From: Liolophura sinensis
Taxonomy: Eukaryota > Mollusca > Polyplacophora > Chitonida > Chitonidae
Reading direction: 5' to 3'
DNA length: 64,000 nt
NCBI RefSeq assembly: GCF_032854445.1
Contig: NC_088301.1
Span: 16,490,281 to 16,554,280 of the forward strand
In this document: positions 46,509 through 58,169 of the stretch, one piece after another
Numbering within the stretch: the first letter of the stretch is position 1
Layout of the letters: every line of letters starts with the position of its first letter
Program-made: the position numbers and the translations under genes
The notes under the pieces: model-generated
The model's input: the letters and a program-made list of their open reading frames with translations, nothing else
Told to the model about the DNA's origin: nothing
Databases searched by the model: none

Positions 46509-46915
46509 TTACTTTAAGCTGTAACGTTCAGCATCTTTATCGGTCCATGCCGTGAATGGATAACGTGTAAAATAACATCCAAACGGATTGGAAAAAGAAT
46601 AGAATTTCAGAAAAATCATATTTGCGATTATTAACCCCCCAAAAAAGACATACAAGGTTGTGAATTGCTCGTGCCCACATGTGACATCAAGCATCCATCC
46701 AGAAAAAAATATCATAAGTGTCCGGTTTTCAAAAACTTAAGGCAGACCGCATGTTTTTGGGTACGAAAAGTGATTCTTGGTTTCCGTTGATCAATGCAAG
46801 GCCACGCGAGATTCCGCGAAAGATGATGTCCAACGATAACGATAAAGCAACGTCAAGTCCCACATTTATGACGCATCTGTTCAACGTATCACTAACGTCA
46901 CTTACTTTACAATAT
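46509..46915 (-). pseudogene. Possible SLC16/MFS-type transporter C-terminal fragment, frame-broken
   Basis: Two minus-strand frames meet near 46.73 kb. The upstream one ends in VPKNMRSALSF before a stop. The downstream one reads TLMIFFSGWMLDVTCGHE and then a hydrophobic stretch, YVFFGGLIIANMIFLKF. The order 'SAL-hydrophobic, GW-x-x-D-x-T, about nine residues, Y-x-x-GG-hydrophobic helix' resembles the end of monocarboxylate transporters (SLC16, major facilitator superfamily), which import or export small acids across membranes. The frame break and missing residues before GW suggest a decayed or retained fragment. The similarity is from memory and is weak, and the opposite strand is also open, so chance is possible. 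Confidence 0.22.
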
Positions 46916-47049
46916 TAATGAGACTTTATTGACTAATATTACGTACTGACTCCATCACGTACTGACTCCATGGTTCGACGCGAGTGGTTCATCCTATGTA
47001 TTCACCGGCTATAACTGTGGAATTTAGGAGTTCGGTAATGTTCCAAGCG

Positions 47050-47262
47050 TGGGTTATGTAGCAAAGGCAAGTAAGCTGCCCCGCTAGGGCCATTATGCTG
47101 ATAAGGGTCAACCAGTCGTTGCACTATCCCGTTAATGCTGGACGCCAAGCGAGGAAGCTGCAACTTCCTCTTTTAAAGTCTTAGGTGTGACTCGACCCAG
47201 GATTGACCCTGGATCTAACGTTCCCGAAGCGGACGCTCTATCAGCTATGCTATCGGTGCGGG
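47050..47262 (-). repeat. SINE family C, 5' part (inverted)
   Basis: Read on the minus strand it begins with a tRNA-like head containing TAGCTGATAGAGCGTCCGCT, then GGTCAATCCTGG, CTTTAAAAGAGGAAGTTGCA and GTGCAACGACTGGTTGACCC, and stops near GGCAAG. These words match 11067-11434 closely. The 3' part is missing. Confidence 0.88.
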
Positions 47263-49689
47263 TAGTGGATTTGAACTCGGTCCTCTTGAGCTACTGCTAC
47301 ATGTACTATTTCTTTTTATTACTACTTCAATTTCTTTCGGCCAGTCGCCTATATTCAACTGTCTATAAAATCAGTCATACTTGCTGTCAAAGTTGCCTTT
47401 ATTCAGTGACATGTAACTACCCACCTTATTGCAAAGAAAATGCAGTTAGAATACTTTTTATAAGTCATATTGTTGAAGTACATAAACTTTCAACGACAAG
47501 AACCTATTGCCTCGGATGACGTCATAATTACTAAAAAATCAGCGCACGCTGGATATTTGGGGTTCAGCATTGGATTGACGTAGTATGTCACCAGTTACCT
47601 AAACTGCTATCGACTTTACTTTGTTGACATGTTTTACTATAATGTAACCTTATTAAATGAATTAATAATTAAACGAATCGCTTGTAGTATATGATCTCAC
47701 GGCAGTATGGTTTTAGAGATGGATGTTAGGAAATTAAAGCGATGTAGTCTTTTTGCAGAGACAGTAGTGTTAGCGTGGTGCTTGTTCTAAGCGCTTGTTG
47801 CTGCAGCCATTTTAAAACAAATTACTCCCTACGCCCATTGTCCAGCATGCAAGTTGCTTTTGAATAATTATGACGTCACCCAAGGCAAGACAGGTAAAAA
47901 TAGTATGCATCCCCCGTTTGACCTCTGCTATTCACAGTCAGCCTCTCGCTGAAAGAGGCTATATACCGTGGATTTGTGAGAAAATCGATCAGCGTAAATC
48001 CAACAGAATATTTTCTACTATTATAGAAAAGCCCATGTAACTACCTTTGAATTCACAAAATATCAGCCTAATCTGCGCAGGTGGTACTGTTCAGAATCTG
48101 GGATCTGGTGTTAAGTTTTGGCGTTCAAAACCTCGTTCTGGTGTGGGATTCGAATACGCCCCAAGTTCACTTCTGAAGCTAAAGAGAAATACACACGGAC
48201 GTATTCGCTCTCAAGAATTACATCTAAAGGTGTCAGCAGACGTGTTTCATGCGTATTAAATGAGACACATCTTATTTCTTAAAACATTTCCTAGCTTAAA
48301 CAATGACTGTTGTTTGTTGTGAAGGTTAGTTAAAGCCTTCTGTTTCGATGCAAAATGAGTAACCCGCCCGTGTGTTCTTACTTATCACAGCGCGTGCGCC
48401 GCTCTCTGCGTTCGATTTACATCTCCGCCACGACTAGTAAAGTTTGTAACGAAACATTCAACAACGTCGAGGTCAAAAGGTGTCAGAAAACACAAACACT
48501 GTCTCAACCTTTGTTTCTCATAATGCGTTATTCACATGCATTTTCTTCATGCAAAGCGTGTACAACATGACTCCAGCACCTGAAACGATTTTATTGCTGA
48601 ATGCTGATAAAATACTTCCGTGCGAGAATACCAGTGATGAGGCTAAGTCTAAACAAGCCCACGTGCGTCGCACATGCTCCATATTCAAGCTTGTCTAGTG
48701 GTTGCTGTGATGGAAAGCGAGCTTAGAGGGCGGCACGAGCACTGTAAGGGGTATGACGTCCGTTGTAACCTTGCTCACTTGGTGACCTCTGCGACAAAAG
48801 ACGACTTCAGCTAGGTGATCATCTATCTTAAGCACCTCAGCCTCAGGGGGCAACTGTTAATTATCCAATAGCAAGTATCACGTGACAGTGATCATGTGCA
48901 GCGGGAGAAACGACAGGCGTAAGTTTTAAAGCAGTGCTTGAATCACAATGTTTCTAGGAACACATCAAAAATAGATCCCATTCGTAGATTCTATTTGCAG
49001 CATAGCTATTCCGTTATATATAGATATGTTCTGTGCTTATTTTTTTATGTGTACATTCTGAATGCTAATTTCCCTGGATATTTTTGACGTGGTTTATAAA
49101 GCAATATTCGCCACAACAGGCCCTTTTTCTCAATGACATATAAAGCGCTTAAATTCGGGCTAAATGACCAAAGGAACGATTAACCGAGCAAGGCGATTAA
49201 AATACTGACTGTAATTATACAACTTCAATCCAGCAGACTGACATTTAAACCTTATTCTAAATCGGACAGCTTGCTGAGAGCTTTTACGAGTCTGGAGAAA
49301 CCATACTAGTAAAGTTGACAAAGAGTTTAAAGCCTGTAATATGTCAAGGGAATTGTCAATTCTAATTCAGTTACATCACTTAGAATCCTTGCCGATCGTT
49401 TTATGCTTTGCTCCCTTGTGGTTGTAGCCATTGTAAATGCCAAAGAAAATGTGACATGTCTATTTATGTACTTTATGGGCCGGGAAATGCACGTGCCACT
49501 GATGGAATTGAATCCTGGATCTCAAAAAGAATCGTTTCAATTTGTTTGATTAGATTAGTGCGTATTTGGTTGTATTTTAATTTGTCTTGTTTTATGTTGT
49601 TGTTTAATGCCATAGATAGCTTACTCAAGATTTGTTCACTCAAACCATCGCAGCCTGTTTATTATGGGTTGAGGAAATCGGAGTTGTCA
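47263..49689. other. Unassigned non-coding stretch
   Basis: No recognised gene. Small frames (60-110 codons) overlap on one strand and show no motif. GTGGATTTGAACTCGG at 47268 resembles an inverted tRNA B box and may belong to another SINE end. Confidence 0.4.
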
Positions 49690-50221
49690 CAGTATGCCAT
49701 CGACCTTTGACAAGTTAACAAAGCGAACTTTTCCACTTGTGACTTTGAGGAAGGAAAGGGAAGTAAAACTTAGACACAACGGAGCGCTGTCGACCGTGTG
49801 TAGCCCCCAAGGCTTCGAGAGCAAATGGGAAAAAGGAATTCTTAAAATTTCCTTGACCGGCCGATGGCCTTACAGGGCAGATTTTGTTGGACAGGGGCCG
49901 AATTGGCCGCATTCTCACAATACACGGGGCCGTTTTACTAAACAATTTCCCGGGTCAAGTCATACCAAAAACCATAAAAATGATAGTTGTTCCTGCCTCG
50001 CTTGGCACTCAGAGGTGAAACGTCAGAGCAATGAAACAGGACTGCTTGATACAGTGTCTGGTGTCTTCGGCATGGTACATCAGTGGCGGAAACACATTGG
50101 CAACATGGATTCGCCCTGCCACAAGAAGACACAGAATATCTACACACAACCGTTGAATCCTCGTCCCCATATGACGATGATAAGATATGATATGTTAAGT
50201 AAAACATAACACCCGTAAGCA
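49690..50221 (+). repeat. Composite of SINE-like fragments including family B (copy 2)
   Basis: TGCCATCGACCTTTGACAAG at 49694 resembles the 51.1-kb SINE. From 49960 the sequence matches the family B copy at 1955 (CTGCCTCGCTTGG, GTCTTCGGCATGGTACATCA, CCACAAGAAGACAC). Towards 50200 it ends in GTAAAACATAACACCCGTAA, the likely tail. The 171-codon frame here (49694-50209) is translated repeat, not a gene. Confidence 0.6.
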
Positions 50222-50269
50222 AACATACAAACATACATACATACATACATACATACATACATACATACA

Positions 50270-50303
<34 letters not shown>

Positions 50304-50360
50304 CATACATACATACATATATACATACATGCATACATACATACATACATACATACATAC
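50222..50360 (+). repeat. (ACAT)n microsatellite
   Basis: About 34 tetranucleotide units, slightly interrupted by ATAT and ATGC variants. It begins directly at the apparent SINE tail (AAACATACAAACATAC). The tyrosine/cysteine/methionine-rich frames on the minus strand are by-products. Confidence 0.95.
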
Positions 50361-51061
50361 CATTTTGGCCTAAAGTTGTATATCCCAAATGTACTCAAAA
50401 GTGTATGCACCAAATCGATGGATGTTTGGCAGCTTGCTCTGTACTTAAGCTTGAGCATCTAGTTTCAAACAAAATAGCTAAGTGAGAAACGAGGTCGCAT
50501 CCCATCGTCTTTTCAGGGTTGACTATACGGCATGACTGGCATGTTGTTGCTGTGAAGTGCTAGGGCAAAATGTCTGCTGTGGCCAATAGGATTATCTATG
50601 TTAATCGTGGGATTATCCCACAACGAAAAATATTTAATTCAACATTTGAAAAGATATTTGTGGAGAGATTTCATTAGGTGACCTAGTTAAGACTGTCATT
50701 GGGTCACAATATATCATGCAACATAAGAGATCCAGAGCAGTGTGAGCTATATGGGCTTGCAATCAACAACGCAACTGTTATTGTAGGCAATACAAACAAA
50801 AAACAGTTTTATACATGAAGCTCCATTAAGCGTTTGCCTGAAGTACATCCTCTGGATCATTATATTTTCCAGGCTTATAAAAAAAGTTCACAAAAATATG
50901 CTCATAGCTGTTTCGACCTAATGGCCTTCGTAATTCTATAAATCAACTTTTAATCTGAAATTCGTACGAGGTCATGGGAAAAAAACCCTGAAACACACTC
51001 GTGCTCGTGCGCCAAGCTGATATATACATAAGCAAAAAATATTCAAACTGTTTTCACATCT
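50361..51061. other. Unassigned non-coding stretch
   Basis: Nothing recognised. Confidence 0.45.
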
Positions 51062-51405
51062 AACATGGTGATCAATTTATGGGCGGTGGGAACCGTGCCC
51101 GTGGTAAACCATCGACCTTTGACAAGTTACTGACGAGATTTTCCACATGTAAAGTACACATAAATACAACATACTGGTAGAAGACAATAGTGATCTACAA
51201 TGGGCGTTAGACTGCGAGAACGTTGGACTGCGAGAACGGCCAACGACTGCGAGAACGAGCTACATCGACCGTTTGTTGTTACCAAGACACCAGAAACACA
51301 AAGAGCTGGGGAATCCAAAACACAAAGCCGGTTTTGAACTCACACCTCGTGTGGCCCGCCAATTGAAAGGTAATTACTTTTAACCACTAAAAGCCAAACC
51401 TCGGA
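51062..51405 (-). repeat. tRNA-headed SINE (family V), inverted
   Basis: Read on the minus strand, TGGCTTTTAGTGGTTAAAAG is an A-box-like word and GAGTTCAAAACC a B-box-like word spaced as in a tRNA. The distal part has CTCGTCAGTAACTTGTCAAA and GGTCGATGGTTTACCACGGG. Near 51209-51255 a small internal triplication of ACTGCGAGAACG occurs. Confidence 0.6.
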
Positions 51406-51439
51406 GCAAGTTGTGGAATAACATTTTCCTTTCTGAAGG

Positions 51440-51512
51440 AAACACTTTTGAGCGTTATTTTGGTTGACGGCTGGTGTTCGAATGTCTGTTTCGAGGCATA
51501 GATTATATAGCT
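51440..51512 (+). repeat. Family U dispersed repeat, last ~70 bases (copy 5)
   Basis: TTGGTTGACGGCTGGTGTTC then GAATGTCTGTTTCGAGGCAT and AGATTATATAG match the 3' end of the other copies. Everything upstream is missing, as expected of a heavily 5'-truncated copy. Confidence 0.7.
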
Positions 51513-51596
51513 AGTAAAACTTTGCATTATATACGTTTTACTCCCACCCATCTCCAATATCTGAATTATCCCTGACTTGTTTTACCGCTAAGGGGC

Positions 51597-51662
51597 AGAA
51601 CTTCTCGGCCTCGTGGGTATCTGTGCAATGGCCAGGCCGATGACCGTGGATTCTAGCCCTCA
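51597..51662 (+). repeat. tRNA-like SINE head fragment
   Basis: TCTCGGCCTCGTGGGTATCT has an A-box-like look and GTGGATTCTAGCCC a B-box-like look at a tRNA-like distance. Stem pairing is poor, so a functional tRNA is unlikely. Confidence 0.35.
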
Positions 51663-52506
51663 GGCAAGGCACAGTGACGGAGAGGCGACTGGAGTCTAGA
51701 CAATGCTAAAAGGTTAATTTCCAATTCATGCGTTATTGATAACACCACAGCGGGCCGGACAATATCAGAGTGACACTTGACACCTGTGTGGAGGTAAAAC
51801 GTGACCAAGTGCTCTCGCCTGTGGACCATTACAGCCACAAACAAGCCGACCCGTGCACGTTGGTCTTGGGAAAAGGTTACCGGAGGGCGACGGCTCCAGA
51901 CTAAACTACATGCTGTTAACCCTATTTTGGTCTTACAAAAGCCCTGTCGTTTGGCTCATGTTAATAAAACCATAGTGTTCCTACGAACATGTCTGCACAT
52001 TTAATTATGTAAATTAACTACAAATTTAATTATAGTGAATTTTGTAGAAACTAAAAGAATTGGGCGTTATTAGGATCCGCTGAAAATAGTTGCTGTCAAA
52101 TACAGGCTTGTCTCAAAGCTTCCTGACAAAAAGAGGAAGCACTAAGTATCGTGGTTATTAATGAACGTTAGTGTTGAACAAATACCCCTGACATAAAAGC
52201 AAGATTTGCTTTGTAGTCTCATCCGGCTGATTTACGGTTAATAAGCACTGAGTGACTGATTACACAGAACAGGCAGCGGTCAAGGGTCGATGAGCATGGC
52301 GTAGCTGTTAGGTAGATAAAATACCTCAATAGCTCTGTAACTTTTCTATGTCAAAGTCAGACTATTCCTCTTCCCATCATACAAAATACAACAGGATATG
52401 GCATACGGAACCAAAAATAAACGAAGAATATATAACAGACACGAAGACACTTCCATTACCGTTGTATCCCTGTCTGTTATACGGTCATGTCTGCAAGTAT
52501 TCTTTT
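51663..52506. other. Unassigned stretch before the 41-bp satellite
   Basis: Nothing recognised. Short frames overlap without motifs. Confidence 0.45.
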
Positions 52507-55500
52507 TCCAGTGCTACAGTATTGTTAATACAGTGACCCACTCCCTTTCTGGTGCTGCAGTATTGTTAATACAGTGACCCATTCCCCTTCCAGTGCTGCA
52601 GCATTGTTAATACAGTGACCCACTTCCTTTCTGGTGGTGCAGTATTGTTAATACAGTGACCCACTCCTTTTCTGGTGCTGCAGTATTGTTAATACAGTGA
52701 CCCATTCCCCTTCCAGTGCTACAGTATTGTTAATACGGTGACCCACTCCCTTTCTGGTGCTGCAGTATTGTTAATACAGTGACCCACTCCCTCCCTTTCT
52801 GGTGCTGCAGTATTGTTAATACAGTGACCCATTCCCCTTCCAGTGCTGCAGCATTGTTAATACAGTGACCCATTCCCCTTCCAGTGCTGCAGCATTGTTA
52901 ATACAGTGACCCATTCCCCTTCCAGTGCTGCGGTATTGTTAATACGATGACCCACTCCCTTTCTGGTGCTGCAGCATTGTTAATACAGTGACCCACTCCC
53001 TTTCTGGTGCTGCAGTATTGTTAATACAGTGACCCACTCCCTTTCTGGTGCTGCAGTATTGTTAATACAATGACCCATTCCCCTTCCAGTGCTACAGTAT
53101 TGTTAATACAGTGACCCACTCCCTTTCCAGTGCTGCAGTATTGTTAATACAGTGACGCACTCCCCTTCTGGTGCTGCAGTATTGTTAATACAGTGACCCA
53201 TTCCCCTTCCAGTGCTACAGTATTGTTAATACAGTGACCCACTCCCTTTCTGGTGCTGCAGTATTGTTAATACAGTGACTCATTCCCCTTCCAGTGCTAC
53301 AGTATTGTTAATACAGTGACCCACTCTCTTTCCAGTGCTGCAGTATTGTTAATACAGTGACCCACTCCCTTTCTGGTGCTACAGTATTGTTAATACAGTG
53401 ACCCATTCCCCTTCCAGTGCTACAGTATTGTTAATACAGTGACCCATTCCCTTTCCAGTGCTGCAGCATTGTTAATACAATGACCCATTCCCCTTCCAGT
53501 GCTGCAGCATTGTTAATACAGTGACCTACTCCCTTTCTGGTGCTGCAGTATTGTTAATACAGTGACCCATTCCCCTTCCAGTGCTACAGTATTGTTAATA
53601 CTGTGACCCACTCTCTTTCCAGTGCTGCAGTATTGTTAATACAGTGACCCACTCCCTTTCTGGTGCTGCAGTATTGTTAATACAGTGACCCATTCCCCTC
53701 CCAGTGCTGCAGTATTGTTAATACAGTGACCCATTCCCCTTCCAGTGCTGCAGCATTGTTAATACAGTGACCCATTCCCCTTCCAGCGCTGCAGTATTGT
53801 TAATACAGTGACCCACTCCCTTTCTGGTGCTGCAGCATTGTTAATACAGTGACCCACTCCCTTTCTGGTGCTGCAGTATTGTTAATACAGTGACCCACTC
53901 CCTTTCTGGTGCTGCAGTATTGTTAATACAATGACCCATTCCCCTTCCAGTGCTACAGTATTGTTAATACAGTGACCCACTCCCTTTCCAGTGCTGCAGT
54001 ATTGTTAATACAGTGACCCACTCCCCTTCTGGTGCTGCAGTATTGTTAATACAGTGACCCATTCCCCTTCCAGTGCTGCAGCATTGTTAATACAGTGACC
54101 CATTCCCCTTCCAGTGCTGCAGCATTGTTAATACAGTGACCCATTCCCCTTCCAGTGCTGCGGTATTGTTAATACGATGACCCACTCCCTTTCTGGTGCT
54201 GCAGCATTGTTAATACAGTGACCCACTCCCTTTCTGGTGCTGCAGTATTGTTAATACAGTGACCCACTCCCTTTCTGGTGCTGCAGTATTGTTAATACAA
54301 TGACCCATTCCCCTTCCAGTGCTACAGTATTGTTAATACAGTGACCCACTCCCTTTCCAGTGCTGCAGTATTGTTAATACAGTGACGCACTCCCCTTCTG
54401 GTGCTGCAGTATTGTTAATACAGTGACCCATTCCCCTTCCAGTGCTACAGTATTGTTAATACAGTGACCCACTCCCTTTCTGGTGCTGCAGTATTGTTAA
54501 TACAGTGACTCATTCCCCTTCCAGTGCTACAGTATTGTTAATACAGTGACCCACTCTCTTTCCAGTGCTGCAGTATTGTTAATACAGTGACCCACTCCCT
54601 TTCTGGTGCTACAGTATTGTTAATACAGTGACCCATTCCCCTTCCAGTGCTACAGTATTGTTAATACAGTGACCCATTCCCTTTCCAGTGCTGCAGCATT
54701 GTTAATACAATGACCCATTCCCCTTCCAGTGCTGCAGCATTGTTAATACAGTGACCTACTCCCTTTCTGGTGCTGCAGTATTGTTAATACAGTGACCCAT
54801 TCCCCTTCCAGTGCTACAGTATTGTTAATACTGTGACCCACTCTCTTTCCAGTGCTGCAGTATTGTTAATACAGTGACCCACTCCCTTTCTGGTGCTGCA
54901 GTATTGTTAATACAGTGACCCATTCCCCTCCCAGTGCTGCAGTATTGTTAATACAGTGACCCATTCCCCTTCCAGTGCTGCAGCATTGTTAATACAGTGA
55001 CCCATTCCCCTTCCAGCGCTGCAGTATTGTTAATACAGTGACCCACTCCCTTTCTGGTGCTGCAGCATTGTTAATACAGTGACCCACTCCCTTTCTGGTG
55101 CTGCAGTATTGTTAATACAGTGACCCACTCCCTTTCTGGTGCTGCAGTATTGTTAATACAATGACCCATTCCCCTTCCAGTGCTACAGTATTGTTAATAC
55201 AGTGACCCACTCCCTTTCCAGTGCTGCAGTATTGTTAATACAGTGACCCACTCCCCTTCTGGTGCTGCAGTATTGTTAATACAGTGACCCATTCCCCTTC
55301 CAGTGCTACAGTATTGTTAATACAGTGACCCACTCCCTTTCTGGTGCTGCAGTATTGTTAATACAGTGACCCATTCCCCTTCCAGTGCTACAGTATTGTT
55401 AATACAGTGACCCACTCTCTTTCTGGTGCTGCAGTATTGTTAATACAGTGACCCACTCCCTTTCTGGTGCTACAGTATTGTTAATACAGTGACCCATTCC

Positions 55501-58165
55501 CCTTCCAGTGCTACAGTATTGTTAATACAGTGACCCATTCCCTTTCCAGTGCTGCAGCATTGTTAATACAGTGACCCATTCCCCTTCCAGTGCTGCAGCA
55601 TTGTTAATACAGTGACCTACTCCCTTTCTGGTGCTGCAGTATTGTTAATACAGTGACCCATTCCCCTTCCAGTGCTACAGTATTGTTAATACTGTGACCC
55701 ACTCTCTTTCCAGTGCTGCAGTATTGTTAATACAGTGACCCACTCCCTTTCTGGTGCTGCAGTATTGTTAATACAGTGACCCATTCCCCTTCCAGTGCTG
55801 CAGTATTGTTAATACAGTGACCCATTCCCCTTCCAGTGCTGCAGCATTGTTAATACAGTGACCCATTCCCCTTCCAGTGCTGCAGTATTGTTAATACAGT
55901 GACCCACTCCCTTTCTGGTGCTGCAGCATTGTTAATACAGTGACCCACTCCCTTTCTGGTGCTGCAGTATTGTTAATACAGTGACCCACTCCCTTTCTGG
56001 TGCTGCAGTATTGTTAATACAGTGACCCATTCCCCTTCCAGTGCTACAGTATTGTTAATACAGTGACCCACTTCCTTTCCAGTGCTGCAGCATTGTTAAT
56101 ACAGTGACCCATTCCCCTTCCAGTGCTGTAGTATTGTTAATACAGTGACCCACTCCCTTTCTGGTGCTGCAGTATTGTTAATACAGTGACTCATTCCCCT
56201 TCCAGTGCTACAGTATTGTTAATACAGTGACCCACTTCCTTTCCAGTGCTGCAGCATTGTTAATACAGTGACCCATTCCCCTTCCAGTGCTGCAGTATTG
56301 TTAATACAGTGACCCACTCCCTTTCTGGTGCTGCAGTATTGTTAATACAGTGACTCATTCCCCTTCCAGTGCTACAGTATTGTTAATACAGTGACCCACT
56401 CTCTTTCCAGTGCTGCAGTATTGTTAATACAGTGACCCACTCCCTTTCTGGTGCTGCAGTATTGTTAATACAGTGACCCATTCCCCTTCCAGTGCTACAG
56501 TATTGTTAATACAGTGACCCATTCCCTTTCCAGTGCTGCAGCATTGTTAATACAGTGACCCATTCCCCTTCCAGTGCTGCAGCATTGTTAATACAGTGAC
56601 CTACTCCCTTTCTGGTGCTGCAGTATTGTTAATGCAGTGACTCATTCCCCTTCCAGTGCTACAGTATTGTTAATACTGTGACCCACTCTCTTTCCAGTGC
56701 TGCAGTATTGTTAATACAGTGACCCACTCCCTTTCTGGTGCTGCAGTATTGTTAATACAGTGACCTACTCCCTTTCTGGTGCTGCAGTATTGTTAATACA
56801 GTGACTCATTCCCCTTCCAGTGCTACAGTATTGTTAATACAGTGACCCACTTCCTTTCCAGTGCTGCAGCATTGTTAATACAGTGACCCATTCCCCTTCC
56901 AGTGCTGCAGTATTGTTAATACAGTGACCCACTCCATTTCTGGTGCTGCAGTATTGTTAATACAGTGACCCACTTCCCCTTCCAGTGCTGCAGCATTGTT
57001 AATGCAGTGACCCATTCCCCTTCCAGTGCTGCAGTATTGTTAATACAGTGACCCACTCCCTTTCTGGTGCTGCAGTATTGTTAATACAGTGACTCATTCC
57101 CCTTCCAGTGCTACAGTATTGTTAATACAGTGACCCACTCTCTTTCCAGTGCTGCAGTAATGTTAATACAGTGACCCACTCCCTTTCTGGTGCTGCAGTA
57201 TTGTTAATACAGTGACCCATTCCCCTTCCAGTGCTACAGTATTGTTAATACAGTGACCCATTCCCTTTCCAGTGCTGCAGCATTGTTAATACAGTGACCC
57301 ATTCCCCTTCCAGTGCTGCAGCATTGTTAATACAGCGACCTACTCCCTTTCTGGTGCTGCAGTATTGTTAATACAGTGACTCATTCCCCTTCCAGTGCTA
57401 CAGTATTGTTAATACTGTGACCCACTCTCTTTCCAGTGCTGCAGTATTGTTAATACAGTGACCCACTCCCTTTCTGGTGCTGCAGTATTGTTAATACAGT
57501 GACCCACTCCCCTTCCAGTGCTACAGTATTGTTAATACAGTGACCCACTCCCTTTCTGGTGCTGCAGTATTGTTAATACAGTGACCCATTCCCCTTCTAG
57601 TGCTACAGTATTTTTAATACAGCGACTTACTCCCTTTCTGGTGCTGCAGTATTGTTAATACAGTGACTCATTCCCCTTCCAGTGCTACAGTATTGTTAAT
57701 ACTGTGACCCACTCTCTTTCCAGTGCTGCAGTATTGTTAATACAGTGACCCACTCCCTTTCTGGTGCTGCAGTATTGTTAATACAGTGACCCACTCCCCT
57801 TCCAGTGCTACAGTATTGTTAATACAGTGACCCACTCCCTTTCTGGTGCTGCAGTATTGTTAATACAGTGACCCATTCCCCTTCCAGTGCTACAGTATTT
57901 TTAATACAGTGACCCACTCCCTTTCCAGTGCTGCAGCATTGTTAATACAGTGACCCATTCCCCTTCCAGTGCTACAGTATTGTTAATACGATGACCCATT
58001 CCCTTTCCAGTGTTGCAGTATTGTTAATACAGTGACCCACTCCCTTTCCAGTGCTGCAGTATTGTTAATACAGTGACCTGTTCCACTTCCAGTGCTGCAG
58101 TATTGTCAATATAGTTACCCATCCCATTTCCATTGCTGCAGTACTGTTAATAGAGTGACCCTGTT
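52507..58165 (+). repeat. 41-bp satellite array, about 138 monomers with higher-order repeats
   Basis: The monomer is close to TGCTGCAGTATTGTTAATAC followed by AGTGACCCACTCCCTTTCTGG. Linked variants define subtypes: ACTCCCTTTCTGG, ATTCCCCTTCCAG with GCTACAG or GCTGCAGC, and ACTCTCTTTCCAG. The rare word AATACTGTGACC recurs at 53601, 54831, 55692, 56676, 57415 and 57702, at distances of 30, 21, 24, 18 and 7 monomers (one distance is 1 base off through a local insertion). The rightmost monomers (58040-58165) are clearly degenerate. No ORF spans it because 41 is not divisible by 3. Confidence 0.98.
52801..55307 (+). repeat. 1,230-bp higher-order unit (30 monomers), about two tandem copies
   Basis: Segments 52801-54077 and 54031-55307 match at an offset of exactly 1,230 bases in every stretch I compared, including rare variants GTGACGCAC, TTCCAGCGCTG, CCCCTCCCAG, GCGGTATTG with AATACGATGACC, and ACTGTGACC. 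The match ends at 55308 (GCTACAG against GCTGCAGC) and on the left at the four-base insertion in CACTCCCTCCCTTTC. Confidence 0.9.
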
Positions 58166-58169
58166 CATT

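Noticed and set aside
49694-50209. 171-codon plus-strand ORF
   Set aside because: Nearly all of it overlaps SINE-like sequence, including a part shared with the dispersed repeat at 1955-2175.
50140-50458. Tyr/Cys/Met-rich minus-strand frames
   Set aside because: Translation of the (ACAT)n microsatellite.
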